The translations under genes were made by a program, and so were the position numbers. A stretch of 64,000 nt of DNA from Hymenobacter glacieicola (GTDB lineage Bacteria > Bacteroidota > Bacteroidia > Cytophagales > Hymenobacteraceae), in NCBI RefSeq assembly GCF_014640315.1, contig NZ_BMGS01000002.1:95263-159262 (forward strand), in the 5' to 3' direction. The first letter of the stretch is position 1, and every line of letters starts with the position of its first letter. Shown piece after piece: positions 1 to 9,156 of this stretch. The notes beneath the pieces were generated by a model. The model was not told where the DNA came from. It saw only the letters and a list, made by a program, of their open reading frames with translations, and searched no databases.

Positions 1-222
1 AACCGAATAAAGAATAATACCATTGGGTTCGTGAGCTGGGGACGCAACTCCCCCTACCCCGATCGGCACGATTTGAGCACCGGCGCCTGCGCCGAATGCA
101 CCGGCACTAAGCACCTGCCCGGGCCGATTACTCTGCATCTGGAGCGACAGGAGTTAAGGAACTGGCAGTCCCGGTTGCGCCAAACGGGCCAAGTGGTGGG
201 GCCTACTGTGGTTAAGCCTTAA
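1..222 (+). CDS. Right-handed beta-helix surface protein, 3' end only
   Basis: Frame 1 is open from the first base and stops with TAA at 220-222, so only the last 73 residues are visible. The segment matches the end of the beta-helix region in the complete gene at 860-3253: both contain NNTIG, a WG.NSP...RHDLS.GAC..CTGT.H motif and a final Q..L/QQ-type segment. It is therefore the 3' end of a paralogue. Unlike that neighbour it stops just after the helix and has no proline linker or malectin-like domains. A secreted or cell-surface polysaccharide-binding or lyase-like role is inferred from the fold only. Confidence 0.8.
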   Translation, partial: NRIKNNTIGFVSWGRNSPYPDRHDLSTGACAECTGTKHLPGPITLHLERQELRNWQSRLRQTGQVVGPTVVKP

Positions 223-310
223 CTGCTTCTACGTCTGCTAGAAAGCCTCGCTAATCCGGTAAAACGTTGATTGCCAGAGAAGGCAATTTCTTGATGCCCG
301 AATTTTATAC

Positions 311-346
311 AATCAGCCTGTCCGCTACGGACAGGCTGATTTTTTT
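311..346 (+). terminator. Rho-independent terminator
   Basis: A 14-bp perfect stem (311-324 with 328-341) and a 3-nt loop are followed by a run of T. It lies 89 bp after the stop of the truncated beta-helix gene and ends that transcript. Confidence 0.9.
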
Positions 347-400
347 GTTACACTAAGGTTGTAAATTAGAATAATACAATATCATTTCTTTTACTTGGCC

Positions 401-430
401 TTTGTGTTTTCAATCTATTGTATACATTTG
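401..430 (+). promoter_or_regulatory. Candidate Bacteroidota promoter
   Basis: TTTG at 401-404 and TACATTTG at 423-430 fit the Bacteroidota -33/-7 pattern (TTTG and TAnnTTTG) with an 18-nt spacer. The transcript would have a leader of about 420 nt before the gene at 860. The region 347-859 contains no convincing gene. Confidence 0.4.
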
Positions 431-859
431 CATTGAACCTAAGGAATCAATATAGTACTTTTCACAGTCTAGTATTGAGCAGGTTTTCCCTCAAGTGCTT
501 GAATGGCTCAGTTTTCAACATTCGAATTGCACCTAATGGAGAACCGAAAGTTCAGGAGCCTTAATGGGCTCTTGGTGGCTGCAAATGGAACGTGTAGTGA
601 GATAAACAGGTTTGCCACAGAGGATTCAGGCCTAGCTTAGCAGTCTGAAAGTTAGTACTGGTTGCTTCGAGGTAGGGTTGAAGCATGCACCAGGCGCCGG
701 GTGCCGCACTCAAACCAAGCCAGTACTGCTCTGATTCGAGTGGCTCGACCACCAACTCACAAATAGCACAAATTCCATCCAGCTACCTGGAACGAATTGA
801 CTTAAGGAGCCGTGTCAAGGCACACTCCTACCCAGTTTTTTTCTTTGAAGGCTCACAGA

Positions 860-3253
860 ATGCAAAAAGCCCTCGGACCACAATTTTTCCTGATGACTCA
901 ACGCAACCGCTCTGGCGCCCGCTTCCTGCCTCTGTCGGCAGTCGTGCTGTTCCTGCTTTCTCTAGCCCCAACTTTTGGTCATGCGCAGGGCCAGTACCCG
1001 ACCAACATCACCTATTCAGCCCCAATAACCATTACCCAAGGGGGCACCTACACCGGCAACTTCCGCAGCACGGACTCCAACGTCCCCTGTATTCGGATTC
1101 AGACCACGCAGCCTGTAACCATCAAGAATTGCGTGCTGGTAGGCGCCGGCGACCTGATTGACGCCAAAAATGGCGGCTCTACGCTCGTCATCACCAACAA
1201 CAAGGGCTACGGCATTCAGCAGAGCGTAGACAACCGCCGACACGGGCGCTTTGTGGAGGTGAATACGGGCCGCTCGGTTCGCATCGAGAACAACTACTTT
1301 GAGCATACTACCGGCATTGCCGTATACCAGTGGAGCGGCGACGGCTCGGCCAACGGCACGCTGACGGTACGCTACAACTCCGCCAAAAATATTGATGGCC
1401 GTTACCGCAACGGCGGGGGCCAGTACGTACAGTTCTGCGGCCTGAACCAGGTTCGCAACGTTGGCAACATTGACATCAGCTGGAACCAGGTTATTAACGA
1501 GCCGAATAACAGCCTGGTGGAGGACAACATCAACTTCTACAACTCCGGCGGCACCCAGCAAAGCCCAGCCCGCGTGCACAACAACTACGTGCAGGGCGCC
1601 TACCCCTACCCGGCCACCAGCAGCACGTTCACGGGTACGGGCATGACCACGGACGGCGACGGCTCTTCGGCCGCTACCACCACGGCCTTCCTGAACGCCT
1701 ACGAAAACCAGTTCGTCTCAACCTGTAACTCGGCGATGAACCTGGCCGCCGGTCACGACATCAAGTACTACAACAACCGCATGGTAACCAGCGGTTTGTT
1801 GTCCGATGGCTCGAAACTAAATGCTACTTACTGCGGTACGTCCATCTTCAACGCCTACCAGCAGCCGAGCAGCGTGTTCTACAACAACTCGGTTAGCAAC
1901 AACACCATTGGCTATATCAAGTGGGGCTATAACTCCCCCATGGCCAACCGCCACGACCTGAGCAACGGGGCTTGCTCTAACTGCACAGGTACCACGCACA
2001 TGCCCAACCCCATTACGCTACAGTCGGAGCAGGCTGAGCGTACTTTCTGGCAGCAGAAGCTCCAGCAGAACAATATTGTGCTGGGCGCCGATGGCACCAA
2101 CAGCACCATTGCCTCCCCGGCACCAGCTCCGGCACCGGCCCCAGCTCCGGCTCCTACTCCTACTCCTACTCCTACTCCGGCCCCGGCTCCTACTACGCCG
2201 ACCAACGCCGTATTTGTGCGGGCAATTAACGTGAACGGCGGCGCCACTACTATTGATGGTCAGCCCTGGCAGGCCAGCAGCACCAGCGGCATCAGCATGA
2301 ACGGCCACGGCGCTACAGCTCCTAACTTGGCCCTGAACCCCACTACCGACGCGGCCCGGGCCGACATGCTGCGCACCTTCCGCTATTCCAACGCCTTCGA
2401 TATTAAGATTGGCAGCGTGACCAGCGGAACCTACTCCGTGTACCTGTACGTGGTGGAGAATATGAACGCAAAAACCTATAGCGTGCATATGGAAGGCAAA
2501 ACTGTGCAGAGCAACTACAACAGCGGCTCGGTGGGCACCTGGCGCAAGCTCGGCCCTTTCACCGTAGCCATGACCGACGGTACGCTTAACATCACGACCA
2601 CGGGTGGTTACGCTAACCTAGCTGGTATTGAGCTCTGGCGCCAGAGCACGACTACGGCCACGAGCACGACCACGGCCCCAACATCTGTTCCCGCGCCCAC
2701 TTCTACCAGCGTTGCTGCCACTACGTTTTTCCGGGCCATTAACCTCAATGGGGCCGCGGCTACCATTGACAACATCTCCTGGGAAGCCAGCACTGCCCCG
2801 AACTACACGACCAACGGCACGCCTTTCTCCAACCAGGGCGTCAGCCTAAGTCCGGTGGCTACTACTACGGCCCAAGCCGAGATGATCCGCTCCTCGGTGT
2901 ACTCGCGCAACCTGAACTTCACCATGAGCAACGTGCCCAACGGCTCGTATGAGGTGTACGCTTACCTCTGGGAAGATAACGACGCTCAGACCGTAAGCAT
3001 CAGCGTGAACGGCCAGCCCGCTCTGAGCAACTTTAACACGGGCTCCGCCGGCGCTTGGAAGAAGGTTGGTCCCTACAACGTGACGGTAACCAACGGTACC
3101 ATTCAGCTGCTTGGCAGTGGGGGCGACATCAACCTCTCGGGGGTGGAAGTGTGGCGCCAGGATGGTGCTACGGCGTTCCAGCCGGTAGCCCCGGCCCGCT
3201 CGGCCCCGGCTTTTGCTCCAATGGCTGCGGTGTTGAATCCGGTGGTGGCTTAG
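860..3253 (+). CDS. Secreted right-handed beta-helix protein with two malectin-like domains
   Basis: 797 residues. ATG at 860 is followed by another at 893, and either precedes a signal peptide with a hydrophobic core LSAVVLFLLSLAP and an AxA-like cleavage site (GHAQG). After it come a parallel beta-helix region (roughly residues 45-395, rich in N.I.N turns), a Pro/Ala/Thr linker (residues about 415-450), and two related domains of about 145 residues. These begin with FVRAINVNGG and FFRAINLNGA and end in GIELWR and GVEVWR. The paired domains resemble malectin-type carbohydrate-binding modules. A cell-surface or extracellular polysaccharide-binding or -processing role beside an EPS locus is inferred. 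No T9SS C-terminal signal is seen. The substrate is unknown. Confidence 0.75.
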   Translation: MQKALGPQFFLMTQRNRSGARFLPLSAVVLFLLSLAPTFGHAQGQYPTNITYSAPITITQGGTYTGNFRSTDSNVPCIRIQTTQPVTIKNCVLVGAGDLIDAKNGGSTLVITNNKGYGIQQSVDNRRHGRFVEVNTGRSVRIENNYFEHTTGIAVYQWSGDGSANGTLTVRYNSAKNIDGRYRNGGGQYVQFCGLNQVRNVGNIDISWNQVINEPNNSLVEDNINFYNSGGTQQSPARVHNNYVQGAYPYPATSSTFTGTGMTTDGDGSSAATTTAFLNAYENQFVSTCNSAMNLAAGHDIKYYNNRMVTSGLLSDGSKLNATYCGTSIFNAYQQPSSVFYNNSVSNNTIGYIKWGYNSPMANRHDLSNGACSNCTGTTHMPNPITLQSEQAERTFWQQKLQQNNIVLGADGTNSTIASPAPAPAPAPAPAPTPTPTPTPAPAPTTPTNAVFVRAINVNGGATTIDGQPWQASSTSGISMNGHGATAPNLALNPTTDAARADMLRTFRYSNAFDIKIGSVTSGTYSVYLYVVENMNAKTYSVHMEGKTVQSNYNSGSVGTWRKLGPFTVAMTDGTLNITTTGGYANLAGIELWRQSTTTATSTTTAPTSVPAPTSTSVAATTFFRAINLNGAAATIDNISWEASTAPNYTTNGTPFSNQGVSLSPVATTTAQAEMIRSSVYSRNLNFTMSNVPNGSYEVYAYLWEDNDAQTVSISVNGQPALSNFNTGSAGAWKKVGPYNVTVTNGTIQLLGSGGDINLSGVEVWRQDGATAFQPVAPARSAPAFAPMAAVLNPVVA

Positions 3254-3373
3254 GTTACCGCTCCGGCGTTTGCTCAACGTCAACTAACCACGGCCTGGAT
3301 CATCATCTTGCGCCACCGAAGAAGCTAGGTACTGCTGCCGCTTTCAAACAAGCTGAAGCGTTATAGTAAACGA

Positions 3374-3409
3374 AAGCCTGATTCCCGAAAAGGGAGTCAG
3401 GCTTTTTTT
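3374..3409 (+). terminator. Rho-independent terminator
   Basis: A 13-bp stem (3374-3386 with 3392-3404, one G-T wobble) is followed by seven T. It ends the beta-helix/malectin gene. The AT-rich stretch 3410-3597 after it must hold the promoter of the GDP-fucose operon, but no exact TAnnTTTG was found there. Confidence 0.9.
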
Positions 3410-3597
3410 ATGCTCAAATGTGGGTCAGGGCAGCCAGAAGCCAGTATTCGGCTACTATATTTTAACTAATTCAATATATAAAATAAATTTTTCGACAAGA
3501 TAGGTTGTTTATCAAATTCAAAATACAATAATTTGTCGTTAAAGTTATACAGCAAAGTTACTCCGCTTTGTTCTGTTCACTCTCATTCATTCTGTAT

Positions 3598-4710
3598 ATG
3601 AAGCGCGCACTTATTACGGGCATCACGGGCCAGGACGGCTCTTACTTGGCAGAACTACTCTTAAGCAAAGGCTATGAGGTGCACGGCATCAAGCGCCGCT
3701 CCTCCATGTTCAACACCGAGCGAATAGACCACCTCTACCAAGACCCCCACGAGAAGAACGTACGCTTCAAACTTCATTACGGCGACCTGACCGACTCGAC
3801 CAATCTGATCCGGATTGTGCAGGAAGTGCAGCCCGATGAAATATACAATCTGGGGGCCATGTCGCACGTAAAGGTGAGCTTCGACACACCCGAGTACACG
3901 GCCGACGTGGACGGCATTGGTACGCTGCGGCTGCTGGAGGCCATCCGGATTCTGGGCCTGACGCACAAAACGCGCATCTACCAGGCCAGCACGTCCGAGC
4001 TCTACGGGCTGGTGCAGGAAGTGCCCCAGCGCGAAACCACGCCCTTCTACCCCCGCTCCCCCTACGCCGTGGCCAAGCTCTACGGCTTCTGGATTACGGT
4101 CAACTACCGCGAAGCTTACGGCATGTACGCCTGCAACGGCATCCTGTTTAACCACGAAAGCCCCCAGCGGGGCGAAACCTTTGTAACGCGCAAAATCACG
4201 CGCGCTGCCGCCCGCATTGCCCTGGGCTTGCAGGACAAGCTGTACCTGGGCAACTTGGACGCCAAGCGCGACTGGGGCCACGCCAAAGACTACGTAGAGG
4301 CCATGTGGCGCATGCTCCAGCAGGAGCAGCCCCGCGACTACGTGGTGGCTACCGGCGTTACCACCACCGTGCGCGAGTTTGTGCGGCTGGCTTTTGCCGA
4401 GCTAGGCATTGAGGTAGGCTTCAGCGGCAGCGGGGCGGAGGAAACCGGCTTCGTGGTAGCCTGCCAGCATCCTGATTTTCAACTACCCCTGGGCCAGGAG
4501 GTAGTAGCTATTGATCCGGCTTACTTCCGCCCCACCGAGGTGGAGCTACTCATCGGAGACCCGACCCGGGCCAAAACCGAGCTTGGCTGGGAGCCGCAGT
4601 ACGATTTGCCGGCGCTGGTGCAGGACATGGTGCAGGCCGATCTGCGCCTGTTCCGCCGCGACGCCGTGCTGCTGGAAGCCGGCCACCAGATTATGTATCA
4701 CGATGAGTAG
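3598..4710 (+). CDS. gmd: GDP-mannose 4,6-dehydratase
   Basis: 370 residues, typical for the family. It converts GDP-D-mannose to GDP-4-keto-6-deoxymannose, the first step to GDP-L-fucose, in the cytoplasm. The Rossmann NADP-binding motif [12 protein letters not shown] is at the N-terminus. The extended-SDR catalytic segment has STSELYG and the Y-x3-K of [21 protein letters not shown] is a signature of this enzyme. ATG 3598 (MKRALITG) is chosen because the ten residues encoded before it are not part of the fold. The next gene, fcl, completes the pathway. Confidence 0.95.
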   Translation: MKRALITGITGQDGSYLAELLLSKGYEVHGIKRRSSMFNTERIDHLYQDPHEKNVRFKLHYGDLTDSTNLIRIVQEVQPDEIYNLGAMSHVKVSFDTPEYTADVDGIGTLRLLEAIRILGLTHKTRIYQASTSELYGLVQEVPQRETTPFYPRSPYAVAKLYGFWITVNYREAYGMYACNGILFNHESPQRGETFVTRKITRAAARIALGLQDKLYLGNLDAKRDWGHAKDYVEAMWRMLQQEQPRDYVVATGVTTTVREFVRLAFAELGIEVGFSGSGAEETGFVVACQHPDFQLPLGQEVVAIDPAYFRPTEVELLIGDPTRAKTELGWEPQYDLPALVQDMVQADLRLFRRDAVLLEAGHQIMYHDE

Positions 4711-4720
4711 GTGTTTTTAA

Positions 4721-4842
4721 GGGTAGGAGAAAATGAGGGTAATAGGGCAGGGAGGTGAGAGTTTTTGAGCCTTCCCATCACTGCCGTCACCCCTTCTAAC
4801 CCCCTACCCTCTCATCCCCCTATCCTCCTTACCTCTCTCCTC
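4721..4842. repeat. Purine/pyrimidine-biased imperfect inverted repeat between gmd and fcl
   Basis: The gap starts with about 40 nt made almost only of purines and T (4721-4761) and ends with about 45 nt of pyrimidines (4797-4842) running up to the fcl start. The two halves are loosely complementary with gaps. It resembles the clearer inverted repeat at 16588-16706 in style. It may form a weak mRNA hairpin between the two genes, and its function is unknown. Confidence 0.4.
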
Positions 4843-5793
4843 ATGGAACTGAATTCGAAAATATACGTGGCTGGCCACCGGGGTATGGTGGGCGCTGCGC
4901 TTATGCGCCGCCTCGAGCGCGCGGGCTACCAGCATCTGATTACCCGTACGTCGCAGGAGTTGGACCTGCGCGACCAAGCAGCCGTGGAGGATTTCTTCTC
5001 CCTGGAAAACCCCGAATACGTGCTGCTGGCCGCGGCCAAAGTAGGCGGCATTCAGGCCAACAACACCTACCGCGCCGATTTCCTCTACGACAACCTGATG
5101 ATTCAGAATAACGTGCTGCGTGAAAGCCACCGGTGCGGAGTGCGCAAGCTGCTGTTTCTGGGGTCCTCCTGCATTTATCCGCGGCTGGCTCCCCAGCCCA
5201 TCAAGGAAGAATACCTGCTCACGGGCCCCCTGGAGCCCACCAACGAGCCCTACGCCATTGCCAAAATTGCGGGCCTGAAGCTCTGCGAGGCCTACCGGGC
5301 CCAGCATGGCGCCAACTTCATCACCGTAATGCCCACCAACCTCTACGGCCCCGGCGACAACTACGACATCCGGAACTCTCACGTGCTGCCGGCGTTGCTG
5401 CGCAAGTTTTCGGAGGCCGTAACGCTGGGCCTGCCGCGGGTGCCGGTGTGGGGCACGGGCACGCCCCGCCGCGAGTTCCTGCACGTAGACGACCTGGCCG
5501 ACGCCTGCCTGCACCTGATGCTGCACTACAATGACGCCGAGCCCGTCAACATCGGGACCGGGCGCGACATTACGATTCAGGAGCTGGCCGACCTGGTGGC
5601 CGAGCTGACGGGCTACGCGGGCGAAATCCTGTTTGATTTCTCCAAGCCCGATGGAACGCCGCGTAAGCTACTGGATGTCAGTAAGCTGCACGCACTGGGC
5701 TGGCGGCATTCCATTGGCCTGCGCGAAGGCATTACGGCCGTGCTGCAGTCCGCCGATTGGCAGCGGGCTACCTCGCAGCCCCTGTTAGCTTAA
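4843..5793 (+). CDS. fcl: GDP-L-fucose synthase
   Basis: 316 residues. This bifunctional 3,5-epimerase/4-reductase turns the Gmd product into GDP-L-fucose with NADPH. The N-terminal [10 protein letters not shown] is the NADP-binding loop. The catalytic region SSCIYP...[18 protein letters not shown] carries the Tyr-x3-Lys pair. [10 protein letters not shown] follows, as is usual in WcaG/Fcl. The start at 4843 removes a 26-residue upstream extension that reads through a pyrimidine-rich spacer. It lies 132 bp after gmd, and together they supply the fucose donor for the adjacent glycosyltransferases. Confidence 0.95.
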   Translation: MELNSKIYVAGHRGMVGAALMRRLERAGYQHLITRTSQELDLRDQAAVEDFFSLENPEYVLLAAAKVGGIQANNTYRADFLYDNLMIQNNVLRESHRCGVRKLLFLGSSCIYPRLAPQPIKEEYLLTGPLEPTNEPYAIAKIAGLKLCEAYRAQHGANFITVMPTNLYGPGDNYDIRNSHVLPALLRKFSEAVTLGLPRVPVWGTGTPRREFLHVDDLADACLHLMLHYNDAEPVNIGTGRDITIQELADLVAELTGYAGEILFDFSKPDGTPRKLLDVSKLHALGWRHSIGLREGITAVLQSADWQRATSQPLLA

Positions 5794-5827
5794 CCTGTCC
5801 CTCCCCGCCCTCCCATCCTTTCTTTCT

Positions 5828-7072
5828 ATGCACGACGTACTACTCCGGGCCCGGCGCAAAGCGGGCCGTTTGCTACGCGAGTGGATACCCCAGAACCTGC
5901 ACTACCGCCCCATCGGGGTGCACGCTAGCAGCCGCGAGCTGGCCGCCCGCCCCGCCGGGGGAGTAGCCTACTTCGAGGTAGTACCAGCCCATACCTCGCA
6001 CGTGAGCATCCCCGACGATTTCTATATTGGGGCCTCCGCCTACGGGGGGCTGCACGACAAACCCCACCGCCAGGAAAAAGTGCCGGCCGCCTTCGTGGTA
6101 GAGCTTATCGATGGCCGGGTGTACGCCGACAACTTCAACAGCGTAGCCATTATTGCGGCCGATAACCGCTTGGTAGGCGACGTATCGTTTCAGTACGACG
6201 GGTCCCGCTGGGACCTGACCCCCCCCGAGGAAAACAACATTTTCCGGCAGCGCTACTTTCTGCCGCCGGTAGAGCTGCCGGGCACCGTGTGCAGCCTGCT
6301 TTCGGGTGGGGGCGCGGCCAGCGGCAACTACTACCACTGGCTGATTGACTCCCTGCCCCGCCTGCATCTGGTGCGCGAGGCGGGCCTGCTCGATGCCGTT
6401 GACTACTTTCTGGTGTACGACAAGTCCAAGCGGTTCGTGCGCGATACGCTGGGCGCGCTGGGCATTGGGCCGGAGCGGCTGGTCGATATTACCACCAGTC
6501 CTCATGTGCGGGCCCGCTGCCTGCTGGCTACCCCCGGCGTGCGCGGCAACCTGACCCACACGCCCGCCTGGGCCTGCGCGTTCTTGCGCGGCATTTTGCT
6601 GCCGCCCCCGGTGGTCAGCCGCTCTTTTAGTCCCTACATCTACATCAGCCGCCGTGATGCGCCGGGCCGGCACATCCTCAACGAGGAGGCCCTGGAAGCC
6701 ATGCTGCGCGAGTACGGCTTCGAAACCCATGTGCTCACTCCCTACACTCAGGACGAGAAAACGGCCCTGTTTGCCCAGGCCCAGGTTATTGTCTCGGCGG
6801 TGGGGGCCGGGCTGGCCAACATTGTGGTAAGTCCGGTGGGGGCCCAGCTGATTGAGCTTTTCCCCAGCAGCTTTGTGGTGGCTGATTACCTGGAGTTTAC
6901 CTCCCGCATCGGCATCGACCACCACTACCTGATCTGTGACACACCCAGCCCCAGCCGCACCCGCGCCGGGGCCCAGCGCGACCATCTGACCGTGGACCTG
7001 GACGCCCTGCGGACCCTCGTCGAAAAGGCCCTGCACAGCCAAGCGCAGCCCGTTGCGGGTCGGCCCGCATAA
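5828..7072 (+). CDS. Glycosyltransferase family 61-like (DUF563) protein
   Basis: 414 residues. It resembles the DUF563/GT61 family found in capsule and LPS loci. The visible signatures are NYYHWLIDSLPRL in the middle (about residues 165-177), YIYISRRDAPGR.ILNE, and VGAGLANIVVSPVGAQLIELF near the C-terminus, which together form the expected order for this family. No membrane span is visible, so it is probably cytoplasmic or membrane-associated. It starts 34 bp after fcl and runs in the same operon. Donor and acceptor sugars cannot be read from the sequence, and GDP-fucose is only suggested by the neighbours. Confidence 0.8.
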   Translation: MHDVLLRARRKAGRLLREWIPQNLHYRPIGVHASSRELAARPAGGVAYFEVVPAHTSHVSIPDDFYIGASAYGGLHDKPHRQEKVPAAFVVELIDGRVYADNFNSVAIIAADNRLVGDVSFQYDGSRWDLTPPEENNIFRQRYFLPPVELPGTVCSLLSGGGAASGNYYHWLIDSLPRLHLVREAGLLDAVDYFLVYDKSKRFVRDTLGALGIGPERLVDITTSPHVRARCLLATPGVRGNLTHTPAWACAFLRGILLPPPVVSRSFSPYIYISRRDAPGRHILNEEALEAMLREYGFETHVLTPYTQDEKTALFAQAQVIVSAVGAGLANIVVSPVGAQLIELFPSSFVVADYLEFTSRIGIDHHYLICDTPSPSRTRAGAQRDHLTVDLDALRTLVEKALHSQAQPVAGRPA

Positions 7073-7104
7073 CCCGGCGGCCTGCTATTCCAAATTTTCT
7101 GCCT

Positions 7105-9066
7105 ATGCCCTCTGTCCTACTTTCTCTCGTGTCGTGGAATAGTGCGGACTCCATTGAGGCCTGCCTGCGTTCGGCCTTGGCTCAGTCGTGGTCCGATTTT
7201 GAGCTGTGGGTGGTTGACAACAACTCCCACGATGACACCTGCGCCCGGGTAGAGGCCCTGGCCACCACCGACCCCCGCCTGCGCCTGCACCGGCTACCGC
7301 AGAACACCGGATTCTGCGGGGGCCACAACTACGCCCTGGACCGCACTAACACGGACTTGGTACTGCTGGTGAACCCCGACATTGAAATGGCGCCCGACTA
7401 CCTGGCGCAGGCCATTGCGGCCATGGCCCGGAACCCGCGCATTGGCACGGTGTGCGGCCTACTGCTCCAGAACCAGGACGAGGACCCGCGCATTGATAGT
7501 GCCGGCATGGTAGCCCTGCCCGATGGGCGCTACGGGCTGCGCCTGCACGGGCAGCGGCTCAGCGAGGTAGCCCCCCTGGCAGCTACCTACGTGGACGGCG
7601 CCGACGGCGCCCTACCCCTGTTCCGGCGGCGCTTTATTGATGATCTGCGCGTGCAGGGCGAGTTTTTCGACTCCCGCTTTTTTGCCCACAAAGAAGACTG
7701 GGACATTGCCTGGCGAGGCCGCCTCTTCGGCTGGCATACCCTGTTTGAGCCCGCCTGCCGGGCCCTGCACCCCCGCCAGTTCCTGCCCTCCAACCTACGC
7801 CTGCGCCGGCGGCTGAACAGCGCCATTAAGGTAGACGCGGTGAAAAACCAGTGGCTGCTACTGCTCAAGAACACTACGCGGGAACAAGCCCCAGGCCTGC
7901 TGGCCCGGGCCGTTCCGCGCCAGCTAGGCATTCTGGCTTACTCCTTGGTGGCGGAGCGCGACTCGTTGCGGGCCGTGCGCTACCTCTGGCAGCACTGGCG
8001 CCAAGTGTTAGCTACCCGCCGGCTGGTGCAGCAACGCGCCAGCCAGCCGTGGCAGCCTCCCCCCGCTGACCCTGCCGAGAATTCGCCCCTGCTGAGCATC
8101 TGCGTGCCTACCTACCACCGCCCCGAGCTGCTGGCCCGGGCCCTGCGCTCCATCGGTCCGCTGCGGCCGGGAGTAGAGGTACTGGTGTCGGATAACTCGA
8201 CGGATAATGATTTGGGGCAGCTGGCTACCGAACAGATATTCGCCGCCGAAGCGCCGGCCCGCTGGCGCTACTTCCGCAACCCGCCCGGTGGCAACGCGGC
8301 CACCAACTGGCGCGCCTGCGTGGAGCACGCCCGGGGGCACTACCTGCTCATGCTGCATGATGATGACTACCTGCTGCCCGGCGGCCTGGATGCCCTGCTA
8401 ACCGTACTGCGCTACGCGCGCGGGCGGCACCACGCGGTGCTGTTTGGCGTGCAAGTAGTGGACAGTCGAGGGCGCGAAATTCAGCGCCAAGTGCCCCGGC
8501 AGACTCGCCACGTACCCGCTGCCGCCGCCGTAGAGGCCCTGCTGACCAACTCCTCCCTGGTGCGCATGCCCGCCCTGGCCGTAAGCCGGGAAGCCTACCA
8601 GCTGACCGGAGGCCCCGACCCAACCCAGCCCGACACCGACGATACAGACCTGTGGCTGCGTGTATTTGCCCGTAGCGGTTTCTATGAGGTAGCCCAACTC
8701 ACGGCGGCCTATACCGTGCATGATGGCGCCCTCACGACCGGCATGTTTCACGAGCAAAACATTGGCTACCTGCAGCGGCTGTTCGATCAGGCTCGCCGGG
8801 AGAACTTAGTTTCCGAACCGCGCTTACGTCGTGCTGAGGCCGCTTTCTTCCACCAATTTGTGCTGGCCGGCGCTTACCGGGCCCTGCGCCGCCGCGACGC
8901 GGCTGGGGCGCGAAAAATTTTGGCGCTGCTGCAACTGCCTTCCCTGCGCCACTTGCCGGTGCCGGCCCGCTGGCTGCCCGTGCGCCTCAGCCTCACGTTC
9001 CTGGCCAGTCTGAACCTGACGCCTCCCCTGCCCGCCCGCACAGGCTGGCTGCGGCCCTCCGTATAA
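7105..9066 (+). CDS. Tandem two-domain family 2 glycosyltransferase
   Basis: 653 residues with two GT-A domains in one chain. The first (residues 1 to about 240) begins SVLLSLVSWNSADSIEACL and has LVVNPDIE-type donor-site acids, as in rhamnosyltransferase-like GT2 proteins. The second (from about residue 330) begins LLSICVPTYHRPELLARAL and carries LMLHDDDYLLPGGLDAL. A helical linker joins them. Two successive sugar additions by one protein are likely. It is the last gene of the rightward block and faces the leftward block across a hairpin. Confidence 0.85.
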   Translation: MPSVLLSLVSWNSADSIEACLRSALAQSWSDFELWVVDNNSHDDTCARVEALATTDPRLRLHRLPQNTGFCGGHNYALDRTNTDLVLLVNPDIEMAPDYLAQAIAAMARNPRIGTVCGLLLQNQDEDPRIDSAGMVALPDGRYGLRLHGQRLSEVAPLAATYVDGADGALPLFRRRFIDDLRVQGEFFDSRFFAHKEDWDIAWRGRLFGWHTLFEPACRALHPRQFLPSNLRLRRRLNSAIKVDAVKNQWLLLLKNTTREQAPGLLARAVPRQLGILAYSLVAERDSLRAVRYLWQHWRQVLATRRLVQQRASQPWQPPPADPAENSPLLSICVPTYHRPELLARALRSIGPLRPGVEVLVSDNSTDNDLGQLATEQIFAAEAPARWRYFRNPPGGNAATNWRACVEHARGHYLLMLHDDDYLLPGGLDALLTVLRYARGRHHAVLFGVQVVDSRGREIQRQVPRQTRHVPAAAAVEALLTNSSLVRMPALAVSREAYQLTGGPDPTQPDTDDTDLWLRVFARSGFYEVAQLTAAYTVHDGALTTGMFHEQNIGYLQRLFDQARRENLVSEPRLRRAEAAFFHQFVLAGAYRALRRRDAAGARKILALLQLPSLRHLPVPARWLPVRLSLTFLASLNLTPPLPARTGWLRPSV

Positions 9067-9083
9067 CGCCCCCCGACCAGCAC

Positions 9084-9127
9084 CCACTACCCCAGCCCGG
9101 CCATACAGGATCGGGCTGGGGTAGTGG
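9084..9127. terminator. Hairpin between converging operons
   Basis: A perfect 16-bp stem (9084-9099 with 9112-9127) encloses a 12-nt loop and sits between the stop codons of the GT2-GT2 gene and the aminotransferase gene. It is symmetric and could end transcription from both sides. It lacks a clear T tract, so termination is inferred from strength and position. Confidence 0.6.
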
Positions 9128-9156
9128 TAGTGGTTTACTGAGCTAGGGAAAACCGG

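Noticed and set aside
2118..2202. CRISPR-like or intergenic tandem repeat
   Set aside because: The repeats are in-frame Pro/Ala and Pro/Thr codons of the linker in the beta-helix/malectin protein.
5873..7042. 389-codon open frame on the minus strand
   Set aside because: It is the mirror of the GT61-like gene. Composition is His/Gly/Gln-rich with no domain, a usual by-product of GC-rich codon bias.
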